DNA of 64,000 bases, from positions 1 through 64,000 of the forward strand of contig JAXHUH010000301.1 in assembly GCA_034211175.1 (NCBI GenBank), written 5' to 3'. Source of the DNA: JAXHUH01 sp034211175. GTDB lineage: Bacteria; Actinomycetota; Acidimicrobiia; Acidimicrobiales; CAIXPF01. The position numbers were made by a program, and so were the translations under genes. Positions 7,048 to 15,314 of this stretch are shown here, piece by piece (the stretch's first letter is position 1; every line of letters begins with the position of its first letter). The notes under the pieces are model-generated. The model worked only from the letters and a program-made list of their open reading frames with translations. It did not search any database and had not been told where the DNA came from.

Positions 7048-8091
7048 TCACGCCTCCGGAGTTGCGCCGGGGTCGTCCTCGTCCTCGTCGGCGACGCCGT
7101 CACCTCCGGCGGTGAACGAGACCGTCACCGAGAGCTCCTCGGCGCCACGGACGATCTCGACGACCAGGGTGTCGTCGTCGCCGACCGCGTCGAGCGCCGC
7201 CATGAGGTCGTCGGCGTCGGTGAGCGACCGCCCGCCGGCGCGCACGAGCAGGTCGCCCTCGCGGACCCCGGCCCGGTCGGCCGGCCCGTCAGCGACGACG
7301 ACCCGCACGAGCACGCCGTCGCGGTCGGGGAGGCCGACCGAGCGGCGCAGCCGGCGTGCCGCCCCGGCCGGCACGAGCCCGACGCCCAGCGTCCGGCGGG
7401 CCGGCGCGCGCCCGGCGACCAACCCGTCGAGACGGGCCCGCAGGTCGGCGTCGATCGGCTGGGCGAGGTAGGTGCCCTCGAGGCGGTGGGTGTTGATCCC
7501 GAGCACCCGACCGGCCCGATCGACGACGGGGCCGCCCGAGGCCCCGCGGGGCAGGACCGCCGTGTGCTCGATGCTGCCGCTGATCCGCCGACGCCGCGGC
7601 CCGCGGAAGCTGCGCTGGGTCGCGGCGACGATGCCGAAGCTGACCGCGGCCGGGCGTCCGCGGCCCCCGGACAGCGCGAACACGACGTCGCCGGCGTCGG
7701 GCCCCGCGTCCGCCCACCGTGCCGGCGGGCGGTCGCCGGTCGGCACCCGCACGGTGGCGAGGTCCCCGTCCGCGTCGACCCCGGCGACCGTGCCGACGTG
7801 CTGCTCGCCGTCGCCGAAGGTGATCGTCACCTCGTCACCCTTGAGGTTGTGGGCGTTGGTCAGCACGACGCCGGCGTCGACGACGATGCCCGAGCCGCGG
7901 CCGGGGCGGCCGACGCTGACCACGGCGGGAGCGGTCGTGGCGAGCACGGCACGGGCCGTGTCGCCCAGCGCGTCCAGGACGTGACCGGCCCCCCGGCCCG
8001 CGCCCTGCATGTTGTCGTCGTGGTGGTGCTCGTCGTGGTTGCTGGCGTCCTGGTTGCTTGCGTCCTGGTCTCTCGTCCGGTCGTCGCCCAT
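7048..8091 (-). CDS. HtrA/DegP-type trypsin-like serine protease with PDZ domain
   Basis: A 347-residue S1C protease. The catalytic triad is readable: His in LTNAHNLKG, Asp in DADGDLATV and Ser in LPRGASGGPV. A PDZ domain follows (about residues 235-330, with GVLVRVVVADGPADRAGVREGDLL). There is no signal peptide or membrane anchor, unlike most actinobacterial HtrA proteins; the N-terminus instead has a His/Asp/Asn-rich stretch with DQDASN repeated. It is therefore probably cytoplasmic. The start is ATG 8091. It is divergent from an HxlR regulator with a 17-bp palindrome between them, so it may be controlled by that regulator. Confidence 0.88.
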   Translation of the reverse strand: MGDDRTRDQDASNQDASNHDEHHHDDNMQGAGRGAGHVLDALGDTARAVLATTAPAVVSVGRPGRGSGIVVDAGVVLTNAHNLKGDEVTITFGDGEQHVGTVAGVDADGDLATVRVPTGDRPPARWADAGPDAGDVVFALSGGRGRPAAVSFGIVAATQRSFRGPRRRRISGSIEHTAVLPRGASGGPVVDRAGRVLGINTHRLEGTYLAQPIDADLRARLDGLVAGRAPARRTLGVGLVPAGAARRLRRSVGLPDRDGVLVRVVVADGPADRAGVREGDLLVRAGGRSLTDADDLMAALDAVGDDDTLVVEIVRGAEELSVTVSFTAGGDGVADEDEDDPGATPEA

Positions 8092-8169
8092 CGCGGTGCC
8101 TCCCGCTCCGTCTCGTCGGGCCCGCGCCGGCGGCACCCGACCTGATGGTCACCAGCGTATCGGCTAGTG

Positions 8170-8186
8170 ACTTGCAAGTTGCAAGT
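8170..8186. promoter_or_regulatory. palindromic operator between htrA-like and hxlR-like genes
   Basis: A perfect 17-bp palindrome acttgcaagttgcaagt, centred at 8178. It lies in the 168-bp divergent region and is a likely binding site for the adjacent HxlR-family protein. HxlR dimers bind short inverted repeats of this size; assignment to this protein is by position only. Confidence 0.6.
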
Positions 8187-8259
8187 GAGTGCGACGGCGA
8201 ACGTCCTCGACGGCACCCGATGCCGGCCGGGCGGTGGTGCGGCTGGCACACTGCCTGCT

Positions 8260-8700
8260 GTGCCGAGCCCTGCCGACGACCCGATCCCCGGCGAGCGCCG
8301 GGCGCTCGACGACGGGGACCGCCACGCTCTCGAGGTCGCGCTCGAGCGGGTCGGGGACCGCTGGTCGATGCTGATCGTGGCCGCGCTGCTCGGCGGGCCC
8401 GCCCGCTTCGGGGAGCTCCTCGACCAGCTGCCCGGGCTCTCGCCCAACATCCTGTCCGCCCGGCTCAAGCACCTCGAGGCCGCCGGGATGCTGGTGGCGC
8501 GGCCGTACTCGGAGCGCCCCGCACGGTTCAGCTACGGGCTCACCTCGGCCGGCTCCGGGCTGGCCGAGGTCGTCGACGCGCTCGTCGACTGGGGTCGGCG
8601 ACTGGAGCCGGGGGCCCATGCCGCGGCCGCCGGTCACCTCGCCGAGCACCTCGAGGGGCCCGATCGGCACCTCGGGGAGGACGACGTCCGCTTCCTGTGA
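8260..8700 (+). CDS. HxlR-family winged-helix regulator
   Basis: A 146-residue transcription factor. The HxlR core is clear: ERVGDRWSMLIVAALLGGPARFGELLDQL, then LSPNILSARLKHLEAAGMLVARPYSERPARFSYGLT and a C-terminal helix with DALVDWG. No cysteine is present, so it is not a thiol-redox sensor of the YodB/HypR type. GTG 8260 was chosen because it gives a normal length and sits seven bases after a weak -10-like CACACT. It faces the htrA-like gene across a palindrome. Confidence 0.88.
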   Translation: MPSPADDPIPGERRALDDGDRHALEVALERVGDRWSMLIVAALLGGPARFGELLDQLPGLSPNILSARLKHLEAAGMLVARPYSERPARFSYGLTSAGSGLAEVVDALVDWGRRLEPGAHAAAAGHLAEHLEGPDRHLGEDDVRFL

Positions 8701-8825
8701 CGGACGTATGGCGGCGGCGCGCTCGACGGGGTCCTGGGTGTGGCATACTGGTGCGCTGTGCGGGCGCCGCCGCGCCCCGATTCGGCCGCTATCCCTGCGG
8801 TCGTCGACGTCGACGAGGTCACGCG

Positions 8826-9137
8826 ATGAAGGACGACATCCACCCCCAGTACCGCAAGGTCGTGTTCCAGGACACGTCCGCGAACCACTCGTTCCTCACG
8901 CGCTCCACGATCCGGACGAACGAGACGATCACCTGGGAGGACGGCAACGAGTACCCCCTCGCCAAGGTCGAGATCTCCTCGAAGAGCCACCCGTTCTTCA
9001 CGGGCACGATGACGATCGTCGACACCGCCGGTCGCGTCGAGCGCTTCGAGCGCCGCTACGGCCGTCGCCGCAAGGGCGGTAACGACAACGCCGAGGCCGC
9101 CGGCGCCGAGACCGCCGAGGCACCCGCCGAGAGCTGA
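8826..9137 (+). CDS. rpmE2: 50S ribosomal protein L31, type B
   Basis: A 103-residue L31 of the zinc-free type: MKDDIHPQYRKVVFQD, SFLTRSTI, and KVEISSKSHPFFTG without the CxxC zinc ribbon of type A. A C-terminal extension rich in Ala and Glu follows the basic YGRRRKGG. A CATACT at 8744-8749 may be the -10, giving an mRNA leader of about 70 bases. Type-B L31 is often repressed by Zur, but I see no Zur-type palindrome upstream. A strong hairpin follows the gene. Confidence 0.95.
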   Translation: MKDDIHPQYRKVVFQDTSANHSFLTRSTIRTNETITWEDGNEYPLAKVEISSKSHPFFTGTMTIVDTAGRVERFERRYGRRRKGGNDNAEAAGAETAEAPAES

Positions 9138-9176
9138 TCGCGTCGGGTTCGCACCCGGACGACGACGAACGAGAAC

Positions 9177-9210
9177 CGACGAGGACCGGGCCGTGGCCCG
9201 GTCCTCGTCG
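9177..9210. terminator. 16-bp stem hairpin after rpmE2
   Basis: Perfect 16-base arms (9177-9192 and 9195-9210) with a two-base centre, cgacgaggaccgggcc and its complement. There is no T-run, as is common in high-GC actinobacteria. It lies between the convergent L31 and GH13 genes and could terminate both. Confidence 0.8.
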
Positions 9211-9246
9211 CGTCCGGGCGCCGGCCCGGCGGCGCAGCGCTGCTCG

Positions 9247-10854
9247 TCAGTCGGTCTCGGTCTCGAGGTCGCAGATGACGGCTTCGAGGTCCTCGAGCAC
9301 GATGGTGGCGCTGCCCGGCGGGCGGCCGTCGCCGAGCGTGGAGTAGGCGACGGCCCAGTCGGGCGAGGGCAGGTGGAGCTCGGCCGGCTGGTCCGACAGG
9401 TTGGCGGCGACGATGGTGGCGCCGCGGCGGTACGCCACGATGTGGTCCGACGCCTCCATCCACTGCGCGGCCGGGCCGTCGAGGTGGAGGTCGGTCCGGT
9501 GCCGGCGGGCGGCGATCAGCTCCCGCACCCGGTGGAGGTGGGAGCCGGGGTCGTCCCGCTGGATCGCCACGGTGTCGTCGGGCTTGCGCTCGCCGAGCGG
9601 CAGCCACGTCCGCTCCGAGGTCGAGAACCCCATCGCCGGGCCCTCCGGTGACCACGGGATCGGCGTCCGGCAGCCGTCGCGGCTGTCGCTCTTGTTCTCG
9701 TTGCGCACCCCGGCCGGGTCGTCGGCCAGGTCGTCGGGCACGTCGATGTCGCCCAGCCCGAGCTCGTCGCCCTGGTAGAGGAACGTCAGCTCCGGCAGGC
9801 CCAGCGTCAGGACCAGCAGCGCGAGCGCCCGGCGGGTGCCCTCGGGCCCGCCGCCGAAGCGGGTCGGTGCCCGCTTGCGGTCGTGGCTGCTGATGGCGAC
9901 GGCGGTGCCGCCGACCGCGTTGTCGGTGAGGCTGCGCAGGGTCCGGCGGACCGCGTCGACCTCCCACGGCATGTGCATGAGGTCGAAGTTGAACGCGGTG
10001 TGGAGCGCGTCGCCGGAGGCCACGTAGCGGCGAACCTTCGCCGGGTCGCGCAGGTAGACCTCACCGAGGAGGAGTGCGTCGTAGGAGTCGACGATCGTGC
10101 GCCACCGCCGGTACACCTCGATGACACCGGGCTGGTCGACGTCGTAGAGGTGCTCGAAGCTGTCGTGGACCTCGCCGGGCGACATGTCCGGGGTGACCGG
10201 CCGGAGCTGCGGGTTGTCGGGCAGGCGGGCGTCCTTGACGAGCGAGTGGGCCACGTCGATGCGAAAGCCCGAGACGCCCCGGTCGAGCCAGAACCGCAGG
10301 ATCTCGTCGAAGCGGTCCCGGACCGCGGGCTCGTCCCAGTTCAGGTCGGGCTGCTCGGGCAGGAACAGGTGCAGGTAGTACTGCCCCGTGGTCTCGTCCC
10401 AGGTCCACGCCGGCCCGCCGAAGTGCTGGACCCAGTTGTTGGGCGGGCCGCCGTCGGGGGCGGGGTCGCGCCAGACGTACCAGTTGCGCCGGGCCGAGCT
10501 GCGGCTCGTCCGGCTGTCCTCGAACCACGGGTGCACGTGGGACGTGTGGTTGGGGACGAGGTCGACCATCACCCGCAGGCCCAGCTCCCGGGCCCGGGCC
10601 ACGACGCGGTCGAACGCGTCGAGGTCACCGTAGATCGGGTCGACGTCGCAGTAGTTCGCCACGTCGTAGCCCATGTCGAAGCGGGGTGACGGGTAGAACG
10701 GGGTGATCCAGACCACGTCGATGCCGAGCCACGCGAGGTGCTCGAGGCGGTCGTGGAGGCCGTCGAGGTCGCCGTTGCCGTCACCGTTCGCGTCGGCGAA
10801 GGAGCGGATGTAGACCTCGTAGCCCACGGCGGAGCTCCACCAGGAGCGCGTCAT
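9247..10854 (-). CDS. GH13 alpha-glucosidase-type glycoside hydrolase
   Basis: A 535-residue cytoplasmic enzyme of the alpha-amylase family, most like alpha-glucosidase / oligo-1,6-glucosidase. It acts on short alpha-glucosides. The conserved regions are all present: GYDVANYCDVDPIYG, region I DLVPNHTS, region II GFRIDVAHS with the nucleophile Asp, region III LLLGEVY with the acid/base Glu, and region IV SSHD with the transition-state Asp (usually NHD). A C-terminal beta domain follows. The likely start is ATG 10854 (MTRSWW); there is no signal peptide. No sugar transporter or regulator is next to it. Specificity (maltose, sucrose, trehalose or isomaltose) cannot be fixed from sequence. Confidence 0.9.
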   Translation of the reverse strand: MTRSWWSSAVGYEVYIRSFADANGDGNGDLDGLHDRLEHLAWLGIDVVWITPFYPSPRFDMGYDVANYCDVDPIYGDLDAFDRVVARARELGLRVMVDLVPNHTSHVHPWFEDSRTSRSSARRNWYVWRDPAPDGGPPNNWVQHFGGPAWTWDETTGQYYLHLFLPEQPDLNWDEPAVRDRFDEILRFWLDRGVSGFRIDVAHSLVKDARLPDNPQLRPVTPDMSPGEVHDSFEHLYDVDQPGVIEVYRRWRTIVDSYDALLLGEVYLRDPAKVRRYVASGDALHTAFNFDLMHMPWEVDAVRRTLRSLTDNAVGGTAVAISSHDRKRAPTRFGGGPEGTRRALALLVLTLGLPELTFLYQGDELGLGDIDVPDDLADDPAGVRNENKSDSRDGCRTPIPWSPEGPAMGFSTSERTWLPLGERKPDDTVAIQRDDPGSHLHRVRELIAARRHRTDLHLDGPAAQWMEASDHIVAYRRGATIVAANLSDQPAELHLPSPDWAVAYSTLGDGRPPGSATIVLEDLEAVICDLETETD

Positions 10855-10940
10855 CGGATTCGCATGCGGCGGCACATCCTCCGGAGGGTACCGCTGGGCG
10901 GACGATGACGGTTTCGCAACGTGATCGTCATGTTGGCGCC

Positions 10941-10946
10941 TAGTCT
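10941..10946 (+). promoter_or_regulatory. leaderless -10 element of the channel gene
   Basis: TAGTCT ends six bases before the GTG start at 10953, the spacing expected for a leaderless transcript. Confidence 0.55.
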
Positions 10947-10952
10947 GGAGGT

Positions 10953-11906
10953 GTGGCGGAAACGGCGGTGGAGGCCGACGAGCGCGAGTCCACGCATCCG
11001 GCGGATGGCGGGACCCCGCATCGGTTCGTGACGAAACGGGAGATGCTGCGGGCGCGTGACGCGCTCGCGTACGAGCGGTTCTCGAACCAGGCCGAGCTCC
11101 CGATGACGGTGCTGGCCCTGGTGCTCCTGCCGGTCGTGGCCATCCCGCTCGTCTTCGAGGTGTCGGCGGTCGCCCGCATGGCGCTCGAGATCATCTCGTG
11201 GCTGATCTGGGTGGCGTTCGTCGTCGAGTTCCTGGTGAAGCTGTACCTGGCCCCGCGGCGCCGCGACATGGTCCGCACCCACATCCTCGACCTGATCTGC
11301 ATCGTGGTGCCGTTCCTGCGCCCGCTGCGGGCGCTGCGCGCGGTGCGGCTCGTGCGGGTGGTCGGCGGCGTCGGCCGGGCGCTGCTGCGACTCGGGCGGG
11401 TGACGAACCGACGCGGCTTCCGGGCGTTCGTGCTCGTCGTCGGCGCCGCGATCCTCGCCGGTTCGGTCGTGGCGTGGGTGGTCGAGCGCAACCAGCCGGA
11501 CGTCCAGTTCGACGAGTACTACGACGCGCTGTGGTGGGCCATCGTGATGGGCACCACGATCGGTGACGCCGGCGTGGCGCCGGTCAGCATCTGGGGCAAG
11601 GCGATCGGGATCGTGCTGATGATGCTCCGGGTGTGCCTGCTGGCCATGATCACGGCCCAGATGGCGGCGGCGTTCGTCGAGCAGGACGAGGAGCGCAGCC
11701 AGGACGACATGACCGCCCGCCTCGACCGGATCGAGCGCCTGCTCGCCCGGGTGGCGGTCGATGACGGCAGCGTCACACCGCACTCGACCGGGTCGTCCGG
11801 TGTCGGCTCGGCGGGTGCACCGACGAACGGCACCGCGATCCGTGCCGGTGCCACGGCGGAGGATGCCGGCCGCAGCGAGGGCGCAGGAGCGACGACACCG
11901 ACCTGA
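10953..11906 (+). CDS. voltage-sensor-type ion channel with atypical selectivity filter
   Basis: A 317-residue membrane protein of the voltage-gated ion channel fold. Helices S1 and S2 are at about residues 48-95, and an S4-like segment with regularly spaced Arg runs RPLRALRAVRLVRVVGG then GRALLRLGRV. The pore helix is DALWWAIVMG, followed by the filter. In place of the potassium signature TVGYG the sequence is TTIGDAG (residues 201-207), so potassium selectivity is doubtful. The inner helix continues to a coiled C-terminal segment (DDMTARLDRIERLLARV), which probably tetramerises, and a disordered Gly/Ala/Thr tail. Confidence 0.85.
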   Translation: MAETAVEADERESTHPADGGTPHRFVTKREMLRARDALAYERFSNQAELPMTVLALVLLPVVAIPLVFEVSAVARMALEIISWLIWVAFVVEFLVKLYLAPRRRDMVRTHILDLICIVVPFLRPLRALRAVRLVRVVGGVGRALLRLGRVTNRRGFRAFVLVVGAAILAGSVVAWVVERNQPDVQFDEYYDALWWAIVMGTTIGDAGVAPVSIWGKAIGIVLMMLRVCLLAMITAQMAAAFVEQDEERSQDDMTARLDRIERLLARVAVDDGSVTPHSTGSSGVGSAGAPTNGTAIRAGATAEDAGRSEGAGATTPT

Positions 11907-11943
11907 GTTCGGCCGATCCTGCGCGATCCCCTCACAATGTCAC

Positions 11944-11949
11944 TATAAA
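11944..11949 (+). promoter_or_regulatory. -10 element before the GGDEF-EAL gene
   Basis: TATAAA within cactataaatgg, 20 bases before the GTG start at 11970. It is the most AT-rich spot in the 63-bp intergenic space. Confidence 0.45.
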
Positions 11950-11969
11950 TGGTCGACAGGTGACCCACA

Positions 11970-14900
11970 GTGGCAACGAGGGGAGGGCGTCGCTCGGTGT
12001 CGATTCGTGGGAAGTTGTACCTGTCGTCGATCGCGGTGGTCCTGCCGTTGGTCGTCGTCGCCATCGTGACGGTGAACCTGGCGCGCGGCGCGCTCCGGGA
12101 CGGCGTCCGCGACGGGCTCGCCTCGATCGCCGACATCGAGCGCGATCGCATCGTGCGCCAGCTCGAGACGAACGAGAACCGCCTGGACGACGTGCGCGAC
12201 GCCGACAGCGATCTCGGCGAGGCCACGGCCGACCTCATCGACGCGTGGCGGCGCTTCGAGGGCGCCGACGGCGACGAGCGCGACCCCTCGGTCGACACCG
12301 AGGAACCGCTGTCGGCGGTTCGGGCCGAGCTCGAGGCGCTCGTCGATCGCGAGAACGAGCTGACGGGCGTGCTCCTCTATGCCGTGGCGGCGAACGGTGA
12401 TGCCGTGCGGGTCGCGCCCGACGAGGACGTCGACGACTTCGGCATCGAGATGGAGACAGAGCGGTCGTTGCGGACGGTGTACACCGACGCACGCGACCAC
12501 GGGGTGGCCGTCGGCGACGCGTTCGAGCGCGACGGCGAGCGGTTCTACCTCCAGGCCGTGCGCCTCGCCGGCGACGACGGCGACCCCGCGCTCACCGTGG
12601 CGGGGCGGGAGAGCGGTGTCACGACGAACACGGACCCGAGGGCCGTCCTCATCGCCCAGTGGCGCCTCGACTCGGTCCTCCCCGCGATCGACGCGACCCA
12701 GGTCGGCGAGACCGCCGAGGTCTACCTCGTGCAGAGGACGTCGACGAACGACGCCGAGCTGATCAGCGATCGTCCCGGGCGCGCCGACGCGTTCGCCGGG
12801 GAGACGGCGGCGAGCTTCGCCGACAGCGACGCGCTCGAGATCCGGGCGCTGTCGGGGCGGGCGGAGACGTCCGACGGGCTCGTCGACGACACCGGTCGGG
12901 ACGTCATCGCCGCCCTGCGCTCGATCGACGGCTCCCACTGGGCGCTCGTCGTGAAGGTCGACGAGGACGAGGCGTTCGCGGGCGTGAGCCGGGCCGTGCA
13001 GGTGCTGGTGCTCTCGTTCGTCGTCGCGGTCACGCTCGTCATCGTCAGCTCGACCCTGCTCGGCCGCTCGGTGATCAAGCGGCTCCAGCGGGTCACCGAC
13101 CTGGCGCGGGCGATCAGCGACGGTGACCTGGCCCAGCGGGCGGGCGACGACTCGAGCGACGAGCTCGGAGTGCTGGCCCAGGCGTTCGACAAGATGGCCA
13201 CGCGCATCGAGAGCGACCTCGACTCCCAGAAGAAGCTCGGCGCCCTCCTCGAGCACCAGGCGCTGCACGACGACCTGACCGGGCTGCCGAACCGGCTGGC
13301 GCTGACCCGAGAGCTGAGCCGCACGATGGAGACGTCGAGCGAGCTGACCGTCCTGTTCTGCGACCTCGACGAGTTCAAGGCCGTGAACGACGAGCTCGGC
13401 CACAGCGCCGGCGACGAGCTCCTGCGCCAGGTCGCGTCCCGCTTCGCCGAGGTCCTCGCCGACGGCGATGAGCTGGGTCGCTTCGGCGGCGACGAGTTCG
13501 TCGTGCTCCGGCGGGGCGCCGTGCACCCGGCCGAGGCCGAGGACCTGGCCGAGCGCCTCTGCCGGTCGCTCGACCGCTCGATCCCGGTCGCCGGCCGCGA
13601 CGTGTTCATCACCGCCAGCATCGGGATCGCGGCCAGCGCCGAGGGCGAGGGGGCGACCCCCGAGTCGCTGCTGCGCGACGCCGACACGGCGATGTACCGG
13701 GCGAAGGAGCTGGGCAAGGCCCGCCACGTCACCCTCGACGCGTCGACCCGGGCCCGGGCCGCGACCCGCCTCAGCGCGGCCATGGACCTGCGCCGGGCCA
13801 TCGAGGACGACGACCTGGTGCTCTTCTACCAGCCGATCGTCGACCTCTCGACCGGCGAGATCCTCTCGGCGGAGGCGCTCGTGCGCTGGCCGCGCCTGTC
13901 GGGCAAGTGGGTGATGCCGGGCGAGTTCATCTCGTTGGCGGAGGCGTCGGGCCTCGCCCGGTCGCTCGACCGGTGGGTGATCGACCGTGCGTGTCGGCAG
14001 CTGCGGGCGTGGATGGACGCGGCGGAGGCGTCGTCGACCTCGCTCTCGTTGTCGATGTCGGTCAACGTCTCCACGGTCGGCCTCGGCGACGGCACCCTCG
14101 GCGGTGACGTCACCGAGGCGCTGGAGGCGTGGTCGATCCCGCCGGAGCGGCTGTGCGTCGAGATCACCGAGGGGGCGCTCATCGGTGACCCGGCCGACAC
14201 GGCGCTGACGATCGGCGAGCTGAAGAAGATCGGGGTGCGCCTCGCCATCGACGACTTCGGGACCGGGCACTCGAGCCTCGACCGGCTCCGGCGCCTGCCG
14301 ATCGACGTGCTCAAGATGGACATGACCTTCGTGCGCGACATCGACGACGACCCGGGTGCCCGGGCCATCGCCGGCGCGGTCGCCAACCTCGGCAACACCC
14401 TCGGCGTGGACGTCGTCGCCGAGGGGGTCGAGCGGGTCACCCAGTACCACACGCTGTGGAACCTGGGCTGCCGCTCGGGGCAGGGCTACTGGTTCGGGCG
14501 GCCGATGTCGGCCGACGACCTGCTCGAGCTCGTCCGCCAGTCGGACTCGGCGCGCTGGCTGCACACGGTCCAGCCCCCGTCGCCCGCCACCCCGGCGCTG
14601 CCGCCGGCCGGCGACACCTCACGAGCGGATGCCGCGCCGTCCCTGGCGCCACTGGCGCCGCTGTCGTCACCCGTGCCATCGCCGGCCGCGCCATCGCCGT
14701 CATCGGCGGCGTCACCGTCGCCCGGGCCGATCCGTTGGACCGGCACCCCGGTCACCGTCGCCGACGGACCCGCCCCGGCCGCGGCCGCCCCCCGCCGCGC
14801 GGCGGTGCCGAGCCCGGCCACGGTGGCGTCGGGTGAGCGCCCCTCCCCGGATACCGCCGGGGGGCCTGCACCGGCCCCCCGCACCGGTGCGGCCGCGACC

Positions 14901-15314
14901 TCGAGTGCCCGTCCGGACCCACCCCAGCGGCCCGAGCGCGAGGCGGCGGCCGCGGGTGGGCGCCACGACGGTGATCCGCCGCTGTTCGTCGCGAAGGCGG
15001 TGGTCGACGGGGACGCCAAGCACCCGGCCCGCCGCCGCAACCACGGCGTCCACGCGGCGTCGATGCTCGGCTGGGACCACGACGACGCGGCCGCCCGACG
15101 GCCGCACCCGGGCGCGAACGGGCGCGCCGGTCGGTTGGAGATCGCCCGGGCGCTCGTCGGCGCAGCCCCGTCCGCTCCGGACCCGGGTCCCTCGGAGGCA
15201 CCGGGCGCCGACGCCGACGCCGAGACCGACACCGAGCGGATGGACGGGGTCGGCTGGGAGGACGGCGAGGTGCCGTCGCCCGCAGCCGACCCGATGGTCA
15301 GCTCTCGGGGCTGA
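11970..15314 (+). CDS. membrane GGDEF-EAL cyclic-di-GMP enzyme
   Basis: An 1114-residue protein for synthesis and/or breakdown of cyclic di-GMP. Order: short N-terminus, membrane helix (about 15-38), an extracellular sensor region (40-340), a second helix (345-366), HAMP (366-420), GGDEF domain with intact RFGGDEF (about 505), EAL domain with SAEALVRW (634), NVS, EITEGAL, DDFGTGHSS and VVAEGVE. Both active sites look intact; the RxxD inhibitory site before GGDEF is absent. From about residue 870 there is a Pro/Ala/Arg-rich tail of roughly 240 residues with no recognisable domain. The last 17 bases overlap valS on the other strand. Confidence 0.92.
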   Translation: MATRGGRRSVSIRGKLYLSSIAVVLPLVVVAIVTVNLARGALRDGVRDGLASIADIERDRIVRQLETNENRLDDVRDADSDLGEATADLIDAWRRFEGADGDERDPSVDTEEPLSAVRAELEALVDRENELTGVLLYAVAANGDAVRVAPDEDVDDFGIEMETERSLRTVYTDARDHGVAVGDAFERDGERFYLQAVRLAGDDGDPALTVAGRESGVTTNTDPRAVLIAQWRLDSVLPAIDATQVGETAEVYLVQRTSTNDAELISDRPGRADAFAGETAASFADSDALEIRALSGRAETSDGLVDDTGRDVIAALRSIDGSHWALVVKVDEDEAFAGVSRAVQVLVLSFVVAVTLVIVSSTLLGRSVIKRLQRVTDLARAISDGDLAQRAGDDSSDELGVLAQAFDKMATRIESDLDSQKKLGALLEHQALHDDLTGLPNRLALTRELSRTMETSSELTVLFCDLDEFKAVNDELGHSAGDELLRQVASRFAEVLADGDELGRFGGDEFVVLRRGAVHPAEAEDLAERLCRSLDRSIPVAGRDVFITASIGIAASAEGEGATPESLLRDADTAMYRAKELGKARHVTLDASTRARAATRLSAAMDLRRAIEDDDLVLFYQPIVDLSTGEILSAEALVRWPRLSGKWVMPGEFISLAEASGLARSLDRWVIDRACRQLRAWMDAAEASSTSLSLSMSVNVSTVGLGDGTLGGDVTEALEAWSIPPERLCVEITEGALIGDPADTALTIGELKKIGVRLAIDDFGTGHSSLDRLRRLPIDVLKMDMTFVRDIDDDPGARAIAGAVANLGNTLGVDVVAEGVERVTQYHTLWNLGCRSGQGYWFGRPMSADDLLELVRQSDSARWLHTVQPPSPATPALPPAGDTSRADAAPSLAPLAPLSSPVPSPAAPSPSSAASPSPGPIRWTGTPVTVADGPAPAAAAPRRAAVPSPATVASGERPSPDTAGGPAPAPRTGAAATSSARPDPPQRPEREAAAAGGRHDGDPPLFVAKAVVDGDAKHPARRRNHGVHAASMLGWDHDDAAARRPHPGANGRAGRLEIARALVGAAPSAPDPGPSEAPGADADAETDTERMDGVGWEDGEVPSPAADPMVSSRG

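Noticed and set aside
8701..8825. Zur box before the type-B L31 gene
   Set aside because: No AT-rich palindrome of Zur type is visible.
11943..14564. 873-codon minus-strand frame under the GGDEF-EAL gene
   Set aside because: It is the mirror frame of a clear enzyme, with Val/Asp/Arg-rich low-complexity sequence.
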